Shown here: piece by piece, positions 7,939 to 16,828 of the stretch | Layout of the letters: the number at the start of each line of letters is the position of its first letter | How positions within the stretch are numbered: position 1 is the first letter of the stretch | DNA from: Pirellulaceae bacterium | GTDB taxonomy: Bacteria > Planctomycetota > Planctomycetia > Pirellulales > Pirellulaceae | Reading direction: 5' to 3' | Assembly: GCA_018402565.1 (NCBI GenBank) | Contig: JAGYIQ010000015.1 | Coordinates: 1-57,458 of the forward strand | DNA: 57,458 bases | Position numbers and translations under genes: made by a program | The notes under the pieces: model-generated | The model's input: the letters and a program-made list of their open reading frames with translations, nothing else | The model's database searches: none | Told to the model about the DNA's origin: nothing

Positions 7939-9965
7939 CCGATCTGTTGCTTGGCGCTGGCCACAACCGCAGCGGCGGTGATGCCGAAGTGTTCGTAGAG
8001 TTGCTCGAACGGCGCCGAGGCACCAAAACCGGTCATGCCCACAAAGCCGCCCTGGCGACCGATGTACCGGTCCCAGCCCTGGCGGATGCCAGCCTCGCAG
8101 GCGACCCGAGCCGTCACCGCGTCTGGCAGGACGCTTTGTTGGTAGGCCGCGTCTTGCATCTCGAACAGCTCCCAACTGGGCATGCTGACCAATCGGACCT
8201 TGACCCCAGCGGCCGTCAACTGGGCGGCGGCGTCAACGCAGATCGGCAGTTCGGTTCCCGTACCGATCAGAATGACATCCGGCGTACCACTGCAGTCCGA
8301 CAAGACATAGCCGCCCCGCTGCGTGCCACTGGCCGGGGCATACTGTGTGCGATCCAAGGTCGGGACATTCTGACGCGACAGGATCATGGCCACCGGATGC
8401 CGCGAATGTTGCAGTGCCGCTCGGTAGGCTTCGGTGACTTCATTGGCGTCGCCCGGTCGCAGCACGATCATCCCCGGGATCGCTCGGCAGGCCGCCAAGT
8501 GCTCGACCGGTTGATGAGTCGGACCGTCTTCACCCAAGCCGATCGAATCGTGCGTGAGGACGTAGATCACGTTTTGATGCATGAGGCTGCTCAGCCGCAT
8601 GCCTCCGCGCATGTAGTCGGTGAAGGCAAAGAACGTGCCGCCGTAGGGCCGGATGCCCGACAAGGCCATGCCGTTGCAGATCGCCGACATGACGTGTTCG
8701 CGGACGCCGAAGTGGAAGTTCTTGCCAGCTGGCGAACCCGGTAAGAAGCTGCCGGCGCCTTTCACGTCCGTCTTGTTGGAGCCCGCCAAATCGGCCGATC
8801 CGCCAATGAAGTGCGGGATGGCTGCCGATAGCGCCTGGATCACCTTCCCACTGGAGTTCCGCGTCGCATCCCCCTTGGGACTGGCCGGGAACACGGGCAG
8901 ATTTGCATCCCAGCCCTGCGGCAACTTCCCAGCAATCAGACATTCCAACTCGGCGGCCGCCCCAGGGAACTGGGTTTGATACCCTTGCCACTTCTGCTGC
9001 CAGGCCGCGCGGGCCGCCTCGCCACGCTGTCCCAGCGTCGCTTGGAACTGTTGCGGGACTTCGGCCGGGACCAAGAACTTGGCGTCGACCGGCCAGCCGT
9101 AATGGGCCTTGGCCAACTTGATCTCTTCCTCACCCAGCGGCGCGCCGTGGGCGTCGTGAGTGTTCTGTTTGTTCGGTGCCCCGTAGCCAATGATGCTCCG
9201 CACGATGATCAAGGTCGGCCGATCCTGGCAACTTTGGAAGGCTCGAAATGCTTGCCGCAAGGCGTTCAAGTCATTCGCGTCCTCGACGATCTGCACGTGC
9301 CAACCGCAAGCGCGGAACTTGGCCGGCACGTCTTCGGTATAGGCCAAGTCCGTATGGCCCTCGATCGTGATCTTGTTGTCGTCGTAGATCCAGCACAAAT
9401 TCGATAGCTGCAAGTGACCCGCCAACGAAGCAGCTTCGCAGCCCACACCCTCCATCAAGCAGCCGTCCCCACACAACGCGTACACGTTGTAATCGAATAA
9501 CGCGAGGTTCGGTTGGTCATAACGAGCGGACAAGTGGCGTGCGGCAATCGCCATACCGACGCTATTGGCGATGCCTTGACCCAATGGCCCCGTTGTTGTT
9601 TCGATCCCGTCGGCATAACCAAATTCCGGATGCCCCGCGCACGGACTGTGCAATTGCCGAAAGTTGCGAATATCCTCCAACGTGATACTGGGGGTACCGT
9701 CCGCGCGACGGATCCCACTCAAGTGAATCAACGAGTACAACAACATGGAGGCATGCCCAGCCGACAGGACAAAGCGGTCCCGGCCCGGCCATTGGGGGTG
9801 TTGAGGGTCGTAATTCAGGAACTCGGTGTACAAGGTGTAGGCGACCGGAGCCAAGGCCATCGGCGTGCCGGGGTGCCCGCTGTTGGCCTGTTGCACGGCG
9901 TCCATCGAAAGGGTACGAATGGTGTTGATGGCCAATTGATCGATGCTTACGCTAGTGGTGCTCAT
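7935..9965 (-). CDS. tkt: Transketolase
   Basis: Thiamine-diphosphate enzyme of the non-oxidative pentose phosphate pathway, moving two-carbon units between sugar phosphates in the cytoplasm. The N-terminal PP domain contains SGHPGTPM and the ThDP motif from GDGCLMEG to about DDNKITIEG. The middle Pyr domain contains FGVREHVM, GGTFFAF and DSIGLGEDGPTHQPVE. The C-terminal domain ends at KQQIG. Length is 676 residues from ATG 9965, normal for the family; a GTG six bases earlier is possible. The stop codon TAG belongs to the terminal repeat of the palindromic element at 7794-7938, so the native 3' end may have been altered by insertion. Confidence 0.97.
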   Translation of the reverse strand: MSTTSVSIDQLAINTIRTLSMDAVQQANSGHPGTPMALAPVAYTLYTEFLNYDPQHPQWPGRDRFVLSAGHASMLLYSLIHLSGIRRADGTPSITLEDIRNFRQLHSPCAGHPEFGYADGIETTTGPLGQGIANSVGMAIAARHLSARYDQPNLALFDYNVYALCGDGCLMEGVGCEAASLAGHLQLSNLCWIYDDNKITIEGHTDLAYTEDVPAKFRACGWHVQIVEDANDLNALRQAFRAFQSCQDRPTLIIVRSIIGYGAPNKQNTHDAHGAPLGEEEIKLAKAHYGWPVDAKFLVPAEVPQQFQATLGQRGEAARAAWQQKWQGYQTQFPGAAAELECLIAGKLPQGWDANLPVFPASPKGDATRNSSGKVIQALSAAIPHFIGGSADLAGSNKTDVKGAGSFLPGSPAGKNFHFGVREHVMSAICNGMALSGIRPYGGTFFAFTDYMRGGMRLSSLMHQNVIYVLTHDSIGLGEDGPTHQPVEHLAACRAIPGMIVLRPGDANEVTEAYRAALQHSRHPVAMILSRQNVPTLDRTQYAPASGTQRGGYVLSDCSGTPDVILIGTGTELPICVDAAAQLTAAGVKVRLVSMPSWELFEMQDAAYQQSVLPDAVTARVACEAGIRQGWDRYIGRQGGFVGMTGFGASAPFEQLYEHFGITAAAVVASAKQQIG

Positions 9966-10136
9966 AGTCACTTTCGAGTGGTCACTTTTGAGTGGTCATT
10001 TTCGCTGGATGTTCGGACTGCCGTTAAGCCGCCGTGGGACGATCGAGGCAAGGGCTTGATCGGCTGCCCGAGTCGCTCCGCATCGGCACTCCTAGTTCTA
10101 ACCTATCGGCCTGAATTTGAAAATCTGAGGTGTCAC

Positions 10137-10670
10137 TTGCTGCCTGCCGCCCCCTCTCCGCATCCCTGCCAATTGGACGAAGCCGGGCTGATGGCCCAGT
10201 GTCGCTTGACGTTCACGCGGCGGGGTGGTCCCGGCGGCCAGCACCGCAACAAAGTCGAGTCGGCGGTGGTTGTCACCCACGTGCCCACCCAAGTCTTGGC
10301 CGAAGCCAGTGAACGTCGCGACCAAAGCCAAAACCGCCGCGTGGCCCTGGATCGCCTCCGCCGGCAACTCGCGTGGTGCGTGCGAAGTCCCTGGGTGGAC
10401 GCCGGGCCGCGGCCAGAACCATCGGCCTTGTGGCTGACTCGGTACGCCCAGACTCGCGGGAGCGTCTCGCTGGAACACTGGGACTTTCCAACCCTCCTGG
10501 CCGAAGCGCTCGATCATCTGGTCGCGGACCGCTGGGAAGTCAGCACCGCCGCCCAACACCTCGGCGTATCTACCGGTCGTTTATCCAAGCTCCTGACCGC
10601 CGATCGCTTGACCTGCGAGTGGATCAACCGCCACCGACTGGCACTGGGAATGCCCGCCCTACGAGCCTGA
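10137..10670 (+). CDS. Peptide chain release factor-like protein (GGQ domain)
   Basis: Small relative of the catalytic domain of class I release factors. The motif GGPGGQHRNKVES at about residues 31-43 contains the universal GGQ that triggers peptidyl-tRNA hydrolysis. The protein is only 177 residues and lacks the codon-recognition domains of RF1/RF2, as in ArfB/YaeJ- or PrfH-like rescue factors. Unlike ArfB, the C-terminal half (about 100-177) is not a short basic tail. It contains a helix-turn-helix-like segment (STAAQHLGVSTGRLSKLL). The TTG start at 10137 is chosen because GAGGTG precedes it by four to five bases; ATG 10191 is the alternative. A role in ribosome rescue is inferred from the family only. 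Confidence 0.82.
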   Translation: MLPAAPSPHPCQLDEAGLMAQCRLTFTRRGGPGGQHRNKVESAVVVTHVPTQVLAEASERRDQSQNRRVALDRLRRQLAWCVRSPWVDAGPRPEPSALWLTRYAQTRGSVSLEHWDFPTLLAEALDHLVADRWEVSTAAQHLGVSTGRLSKLLTADRLTCEWINRHRLALGMPALRA

Positions 10671-11168
10671 GAGCAAGTGCGGCCAGACAGCTTTGTTAGG
10701 TGTTAGGTGTTAGGAGCTAGGTGTTAGGAGCTAGGTACGTTGGTTGGTTGGTTGGTTGGGTGCTGGGTGGGTGGCGGGTGCAACGGTAATCTCGCTTGCA
10801 CAGGCCGTCGAAATCAAACGAAGCATGAAATCGGACCAAGGAATCGTCAGGCAATCAGTCGCCATATTTTCGGATCGTCATGCTCCAAAGAGGCATGCTC
10901 CAAAGAGGCATGCGCCTTTCGATTCCATGCGCCGAGTCACTGGGGGCAACGCTTGATGGGTGTCAGTGCATTATGGGGAACAACGCATCACAGGCGCCAG
11001 TGCATCGCGGGGCCAGTGCATCGCGGGGCCAGTGCTGTGGGTGAACCGCGAGGGCGGGCGTACGCCGAGAAAAACGATCGCCAGGATTTCTCCGCGAACT
11101 TCCCCTCTCTGAGTTATTTCCCAAGGATTTGGCCGCTAAACTGACGAACCGGTACCCGCTCAGCCGAG
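10671..11168. other. Intergenic region with short repeats, no gene seen
   Basis: About 500 bp contain short direct repeats: TTAGGTG/TTAGGAGCTAGG units at 10697-10736, a GTTG run at 10740-10760, tandem CATGCTCCAAAGAGG units at 10879-10910 and CAGTGCATCGCGGGGC repeats at about 11000-11035. Small ORFs here are repetitive and have no recognisable product. Confidence 0.55.
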
Positions 11169-13166
11169 CTACAGACGCGGCGGCGAGCGGCGCGGTTTGC
11201 GGTCCAGCATCATGGCCCGGTCATCGCTGGGTGGCGGCGGGTTGTTGTTGTTATTGTCGTTCATGCCCGGCGGCGGTGGCGGTTGGGTGTAAGATTCTTG
11301 CCACTTCCAACCCAGCGGCGTGGCCAGTTCTCGTTCGGCCAACATCGCCCACGGCGTGCCGGGATGTTCGCTGACCACGCGTTGCAGGTATTCCGTGGCT
11401 TTGCTGGCCAGATTCGCCAAGCGGCTGCCGACCTCGATGGACTCGGCGCCGACCAACTGCCAGGTATTGTTCTGCGGATCTTCGAACTTGAGCCGCGTTT
11501 TGGCCGCCGCCAACATCGCGTTGTAGCTCTCGGTACGGACCTTGGCGGCCAGGATCCGGCCCATGGCCAAGTCGTAGCCGGCGCGCCACCGCGGCACCAG
11601 TTCTCGCGGCCGCGAGGTCTCGCCCGTGATCAGGATCGCGTACAGCTGTTCGATTTGCGGTTCCAAAAGCGCCGCTGCTCGCTGGGCTGTGGACACCGTG
11701 TTGACGAATTCCGCTTCATCCAACTTGGGGAACCGCAGGCCGGGGGTGACCAAGGCTCCCACATTCGATTGCATGGCCGCGCGGACCAACGCCTCGCGAT
11801 GCGGGTACTGTTTCAAAGTCTTTTGATAACGATCCAAGTTGATGTATTCCGGACGATAACGCTGCATCAAGATCGGATCGAAAAAGTAGTTGATATGCGC
11901 CGCGTACGTGGCCGTCTCTCCCGCACTGACGCGCCGCCCCGTCTTTTGCCGATTGGGGTGTACGGTGAAGTAGATCCCGCCCGTCTCGACGGCCAAACGC
12001 GACAGCGAAAACGGACCGAACCCAGAGTCCATCACATCCAGATCCTCTTCCGCTTGGCCGAAGAACCCGAGTTTCAATCGTTCGGGCAGCAACGTTTCTG
12101 GCCCTTGATCCAAGGTCGCCCACTGCGGCGATTGATCGTACTCGGGATCCGGATCCACCCACTTGAACTGGACCTTTTCCCGCCCGAACGGCGCTGGCAC
12201 GCCAATCACGTACACCGGCGCTGCCGCGCGACGGCAGATGTCGATCGTCTTGTCCATCAGATCGCGGTCGTCGCCCACCTCGTCGGTCACCACCAACAAC
12301 ATGATCTTCCGCTTCGCCGACAACGTCGAATCACGCAGGTAAGTCTTGTTGTCAGCCACCACCTGAGCAATCGCGGCAAACGTCCGCTCGATGCCCGCTT
12401 GGTCGTCCTGTATCGCGTCGAACGATGACAAGACCTCGTCGATGTCTCGCGAGGGCTTCTCCAACAACGCCTCCAATCCACTGGCGTATTGATACACCTG
12501 CGTCAACAACGGCGCCAGCTTCAGCGGTTTGCCTGGGTCGGTAACCCCGAGGATCTCGTCCAACTCGCGATACACTCGCTCAAACCGCTGCTTGATCTCC
12601 TGCCGCTGTGGTTGCAGGGAAGCCGATTGATCGAACAGCCAAATCGCCAGGACGGGGCCCTGATCACATGCCCGCAGGATCTCGTCCGTGATCTGGTCCA
12701 CTGCGCCCGAGGCGCCCGTCACACCCACGCCCGAAGTCCCCCGCACAATCAAGTTCGGATTGGCTTCTTCCGCCGCCAAAATCGCATCCATGTCGGGGGC
12801 AAAGGTCGAACCAAAATCGTCGATCCATTGGTGTTCCATGACCGGCGAGAGCGGCTCCAAGGCGACCGTCGAGGCCTCGTTCTGCAGCCCCTGGTCCATC
12901 GCCTCGCCCAAGTCGCCGATCTCTTCCTGCGGCAGATCGCTGATCGCCAATTCCGTCAGCTCGATCTCCTCAATCAACTCCGTGGCCGGTTGCTGCTCCA
13001 ACATCAACAGCGGCGGACCACTGGCGTGATAAAACACCGAACCCAGAGCCAGGACCAAAATCACGTGGAAGATCAGACTGAATAGATAGTAGGGCGCCTC
13101 GCCATCAAACGGCGTCGCAGCTTGCCCGGTTCGATATTGCCACCATCGTCGCAATGCTTTCAGCAC
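11169..13166 (-). CDS. Membrane-anchored von Willebrand factor A-domain protein
   Basis: No exact family is known. A basic N terminus is followed by one transmembrane helix at about residues 26-47, then an acidic linker (60-130). A vWA-like domain has the MIDAS motif D179-Q-S181-A-S183 (LFDQSASL) and a later strand MLLVVTDEVGDDRD. The central part ends with SRLAVETGGIYF, typical of vWA folds. The remaining 250 residues are helical, and the tail is rich in Pro, Asn and Arg. The GTG start at 13166 follows GAGGGA at about eight bases. Length is 665. It lies 135 bp downstream of the M28 protease gene on the same strand. The ligand and partner are not predictable from sequence. Confidence 0.85.
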   Translation of the reverse strand: MLKALRRWWQYRTGQAATPFDGEAPYYLFSLIFHVILVLALGSVFYHASGPPLLMLEQQPATELIEEIELTELAISDLPQEEIGDLGEAMDQGLQNEASTVALEPLSPVMEHQWIDDFGSTFAPDMDAILAAEEANPNLIVRGTSGVGVTGASGAVDQITDEILRACDQGPVLAIWLFDQSASLQPQRQEIKQRFERVYRELDEILGVTDPGKPLKLAPLLTQVYQYASGLEALLEKPSRDIDEVLSSFDAIQDDQAGIERTFAAIAQVVADNKTYLRDSTLSAKRKIMLLVVTDEVGDDRDLMDKTIDICRRAAAPVYVIGVPAPFGREKVQFKWVDPDPEYDQSPQWATLDQGPETLLPERLKLGFFGQAEEDLDVMDSGFGPFSLSRLAVETGGIYFTVHPNRQKTGRRVSAGETATYAAHINYFFDPILMQRYRPEYINLDRYQKTLKQYPHREALVRAAMQSNVGALVTPGLRFPKLDEAEFVNTVSTAQRAAALLEPQIEQLYAILITGETSRPRELVPRWRAGYDLAMGRILAAKVRTESYNAMLAAAKTRLKFEDPQNNTWQLVGAESIEVGSRLANLASKATEYLQRVVSEHPGTPWAMLAERELATPLGWKWQESYTQPPPPPGMNDNNNNNPPPPSDDRAMMLDRKPRRSPPRL

Positions 13167-13301
13167 AACCGGTCCCTCTTCCGAAAAGCCATCGATCCAG
13201 CACCCTCCGACTCATCAATCTATATTTTCCCCGAAATCGGCTCCCGAGGCAAGCAGAATCGGTCGGAAATCGTCGGTTTTTGGGGAATACCTGACGAAAC
13301 A

Positions 13302-16300
13302 TCAGTCCCGCGAGCCCGGAATAATGTTCAGCGGAAGTCGCTTGCCGTCGCGGAGCACCGAGATCGACGTCTGCTGGCCCACCTTCAGGGCCTCGATGGC
13401 ATAGGTGTAATCGTAAACATTATCGATCGCCTTGCCGGCCAATTCCACGATCACATCCCCGCCCTGCAATCCCGCTTTGTCCGCTGGGCTGTTCTTCGTG
13501 ACACTGGACAGCAGCACGCCCTTCACGTCATCCGCGCCGTACTCCGGCACCGTCCCCAGATAGGCGCGCATGTTGACCCGCCGTTGCCCCTCGACCTGGG
13601 CCCCTTGGTAGATCTGGAACGGGGGCGGCTCGGTGGCCGTCGCCAGGCCCCGGGCGATCAGGGTCATCAGACGACCGATCTGCGCCGCGCCCTCCAAATT
13701 GAGCTTCTCGGGCGTGTCCGTCGGTTTGTGGTAGTCCTCGTGGCTCCCCGTAAACGCCGCCAGGATCGGCACACCACGCCGGTAAAACACACTGGCGTCG
13801 GTCGGCAAATCGCAGTCGTCCTGCAGCGTCAATGACAAGCCGATCGGCACGTTGCGCTTCTCAATCTCCGCTCGCCAAGCCGGCGACGACCCCAGACCCT
13901 GCAGAACCAAGTTGCTCCGCAAACGCCCGACCATATCCAAGTTCAAATTGGCTGACACCGTCGGATACAGCGGCGTCGAACCCACACTCGGGACCACCGC
14001 CGCAACGGCGTCACCGGCGGCTGTCTCGGCTGTCGCTGTCTCGCCGGTGGGTGGGCTACTTGCGGGTGGGCTACTTGCGGGTGTGCTGCCGGCCGGTGCC
14101 GAGTTGCCGTCGCTCGCCCCGAGACGTTCGGCCAACTTGTCGGCGAAGTGACTGGCCCCGATCAACCCGAGTTCCTCGCCGCTCCAGGCGGCAAACACCA
14201 CATCGCGTTGGGTTTTGAGGCGACCGCCGCTGACCTCGCCCGCCAGCGACTGGGCCATCTCCAACATCACGGCCACACCCGAGGCATTGTCGTCGGCCCC
14301 GAAGTGAATCACCTCCGCGTCCGCGTTGGTGGCCAGCGACCCTCGCGCGGGTCCTTTGCCCAAGTGGTCGATGTGGGCCCCGACTACGATCGCTTGATGC
14401 CAGTCGGTCGCGGGGGCAGCGGTTGTCGACGGAGTGTTCGGGTGCGAGGCGGGCAGACGAGCCAAGACATTGCGGCCGGTCTGGCGGACCTTCTGCACGT
14501 CGATACTGGCCTGCAACGTCACGTCCGGCAGCGGCAGGCCGACCATCAGTTTGCCCTGGTCCAACGACTCTTGCAGCTTGCCCAGATCCCGGTTGATGGT
14601 CTTGAGCCAGGCGGCGGCGACTTCGTCGGACACCGAGAGGATCGGCAAACTGGAGCCCTGCAACGCGCCGGTCTCGGTCAGCGGCACCAAGGGGTTGCGA
14701 GCCTGGCTGCGAGGGCCAGAGACCACGATCAAACCTCGCGCGCCTTTGTCTCGAGCCAAGGCCGCCTTGCGATGCAGGCTTTGGAACCGCGCCAGCTCTT
14801 GCCGCCGCTCGGGGGTCACATCCTCCGGCAGGAAGCGGAACACCAGTACCCACTTGTCGGTCACGTCCAAGTGCACGTACGAGTCGTATTCGGTCGACCC
14901 TTCACTGGCGGGGGCCGCCATCCCGTAGCCAGCAAACACTACCGATGCGGGTTCCACCGAGCCGACCTGAGAGAAGGCGACCGGCTGCCAGTCTCGACCC
15001 AATGCCAAGGTCCGATCGCCGACCACGGCTTGGTTGTTCGGCCCCAGTTCCACGCCTGCGGTGAACGAAAACTCCTGGAACCAGGTCCCGTCGTCACCCG
15101 CCGGTTCCAAGCCCAACTGATCGAAGATACTGGCCACGTAAGCCGTCGCCAACAACTCGCCTTGCGTCCCCGTGCCGCGGCCACCCAGAGCCGGGCGGCA
15201 CAGATAATCCACGTGCCGCAGAATGTCTTGCGGCGTCACGGATTGCTCCAGGGCCGCGAACACGTCTCGGGCATCCGACGTCACCGCCTGCAATTCGACG
15301 GTCCCCAATCGCTCGCTGGCCGTCGCCCGAGGCTGGTCCAGGCCCAGCATCGCCAAGGCCTGCTCGTGATTCCAATCCGCCAAATAAATCTGCGACTGCT
15401 TCTTGGGATTGCGAGTCGACGTCCAAGACAGCTTTTTGCCGTCGGGTGTGAATGTCGCCAACCCATCGAATCCCTCGGTGTGGGTCACCCGCACTGGACT
15501 GCTCTGCCCATCGGCCGCCACCAAGTACAACTCGAAGTTGGCGAAACCGTGTACATTGGTCGCAAAAATCAGATACTCTCCCGAGGGATGAAAAAACGGG
15601 GCCCACGACATGGCGTTCATCCGCGTCAGTTGCCGCTCCTGCCGCGACTCCAGGTCCATCGTCATGATCTCGGCCGTCGCACCGTTGGCGGCAAACCGTC
15701 GCCAACAGATCGAGCGACCATCGGCGGAGAAGAATGGTCCACCGTCGTAGCCAGGCACGTCGGTCAGCTGCTCCACGCCGCTGCCGTCGCTATTCATCAG
15801 GTACAAATCCATGAAGTACGACGGGTCGCGCTCCAACAGTTCCTGGTCCTCCGCCGACAGCGACTGGGCGTAGGCCGCGCGGTTGGAGGCAAACACGATT
15901 TTCTGGCCGCACGGCGAGATCGCGGCTTCCGCGTCATACCCGCGGGCATCGGTCAGCCGCTGCAGTTGGCCGTCCGCGTCGCGCAGGAACAGTTCGAACT
16001 CCGGATCGTAATCCCAAGCATAGCGGCGTTCCTGGCCGGAGGCTCGCAGCTCCAGTTCCGCTTGTTGCTTCTCCCGAGCCTGCGGGTCCAAATGCGTCGA
16101 GGCGAACAGGATCTGCTGCCCGTCCGGGTGAATCCAAGCACAGGTGGTCTTGCCATGACCCGGCGACACCCGCTCGATGTCCCCCGTCTCAAAGTCCATC
16201 ACGTAGATCTGGTAAAACGGATTCTCCGCGCTGCGTTCGCTCTGGAACACCATCTGGCGACCGTCCTGGCTGAAGTAGCCCTCGCCCGAGCGACGACCCT

Positions 16301-16511
16301 CCAAGGTCAATTGGCGAGCATTCGTCACCAACTTCAACTCCTGGGTCGGGTCCACGATCTCCTCGTCGCTCGCCGTGGGTGCAGCAGCGACCTGCCCCCA
16401 GCCCCGCGGGAGGCCCAGCAGCAAGTCGGCCGTCGGCGAAATGCCCGACAACGCGTCCGCCATCAGCACCACCGTCAGTAACACGGACAACGCGCGAAGG
16501 ATTCTCTGCAT
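13302..16511 (-). CDS. Secreted M28 zinc aminopeptidase with beta-propeller, PA-like and PDZ domains
   Basis: Exported multidomain protease. From ATG 16511 (1069 residues) a signal peptide covers about residues 1-25. TolB/PD40-type propeller blades occupy about 60-420, with repeated motifs such as SPCGQKIVFASNR, DGGPFFSADGRS and TFTPDGKKLSWTS. A PA-like insert lies near 530-640. The M28 catalytic part shows VVGAHIDHLG, HFGADDNASG, WSGEELGL, LNLDMVG and GSHEDYHKPTDT, giving the two-zinc ligand set His/Asp/Glu/Asp/His. A C-terminal PDZ domain (NSPADKAGLQGGDVI) covers roughly the last 100 residues. Two earlier in-frame starts (16553, 16574) lack a better ribosome binding site. A low-complexity Pro/Ala/Ser/Thr insert interrupts the M28 domain after the WSGEELGL segment. 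Confidence 0.93.
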   Translation of the reverse strand: MQRILRALSVLLTVVLMADALSGISPTADLLLGLPRGWGQVAAAPTASDEEIVDPTQELKLVTNARQLTLEGRRSGEGYFSQDGRQMVFQSERSAENPFYQIYVMDFETGDIERVSPGHGKTTCAWIHPDGQQILFASTHLDPQAREKQQAELELRASGQERRYAWDYDPEFELFLRDADGQLQRLTDARGYDAEAAISPCGQKIVFASNRAAYAQSLSAEDQELLERDPSYFMDLYLMNSDGSGVEQLTDVPGYDGGPFFSADGRSICWRRFAANGATAEIMTMDLESRQERQLTRMNAMSWAPFFHPSGEYLIFATNVHGFANFELYLVAADGQSSPVRVTHTEGFDGLATFTPDGKKLSWTSTRNPKKQSQIYLADWNHEQALAMLGLDQPRATASERLGTVELQAVTSDARDVFAALEQSVTPQDILRHVDYLCRPALGGRGTGTQGELLATAYVASIFDQLGLEPAGDDGTWFQEFSFTAGVELGPNNQAVVGDRTLALGRDWQPVAFSQVGSVEPASVVFAGYGMAAPASEGSTEYDSYVHLDVTDKWVLVFRFLPEDVTPERRQELARFQSLHRKAALARDKGARGLIVVSGPRSQARNPLVPLTETGALQGSSLPILSVSDEVAAAWLKTINRDLGKLQESLDQGKLMVGLPLPDVTLQASIDVQKVRQTGRNVLARLPASHPNTPSTTAAPATDWHQAIVVGAHIDHLGKGPARGSLATNADAEVIHFGADDNASGVAVMLEMAQSLAGEVSGGRLKTQRDVVFAAWSGEELGLIGASHFADKLAERLGASDGNSAPAGSTPASSPPASSPPTGETATAETAAGDAVAAVVPSVGSTPLYPTVSANLNLDMVGRLRSNLVLQGLGSSPAWRAEIEKRNVPIGLSLTLQDDCDLPTDASVFYRRGVPILAAFTGSHEDYHKPTDTPEKLNLEGAAQIGRLMTLIARGLATATEPPPFQIYQGAQVEGQRRVNMRAYLGTVPEYGADDVKGVLLSSVTKNSPADKAGLQGGDVIVELAGKAIDNVYDYTYAIEALKVGQQTSISVLRDGKRLPLNIIPGSRD

Positions 16512-16828
16512 GGTTTCAGTCTCTGTCGCTTTGTAACGGTTTTCGATTTGCATTCCAGCGTTCGCTGCGGGCAAACGCCATCGGGCCGCCCGCCCCCCGC
16601 CCCCGCACTGCTGACGGGCGGTGTAGCTCTCAATTGTAATCGCCCACCTATTTTTGTGGCAGCCCTGCCCCGCCCCGACTCACCCTGGCAGGCGAGACCT
16701 GAGCCCGCTGGATTCTTCCGACTCGCTCTTATCCGCTGCCGGGCTCGAGCCTTCACCGAGTGACTCGTCAGGTCAAAAAACGGCGGCTAGGCTTGACAGT
16801 GGCGTGGCATCCGTAACAACAATAGCCC
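16512..16828. other. Divergent intergenic region upstream of mutS
   Basis: About 320 bp lie between the divergent protease and mutS genes. A TTGACA hexamer at 16793-16798 could be a mutS -35 box, but no good -10 box is found at 16-18 bp. No repeat-family copy is seen. Confidence 0.3.

Noticed and set aside
7947..8744. 265-codon plus-strand open frame
   Set aside because: Antisense shadow of transketolase.
14148..16481. 777-codon open frame on the plus strand
   Set aside because: It is antisense to the M28 protease, whose motifs are unambiguous. Long antisense frames are expected in GC-rich DNA, and the translation is Arg/Gln/His-rich without domains.
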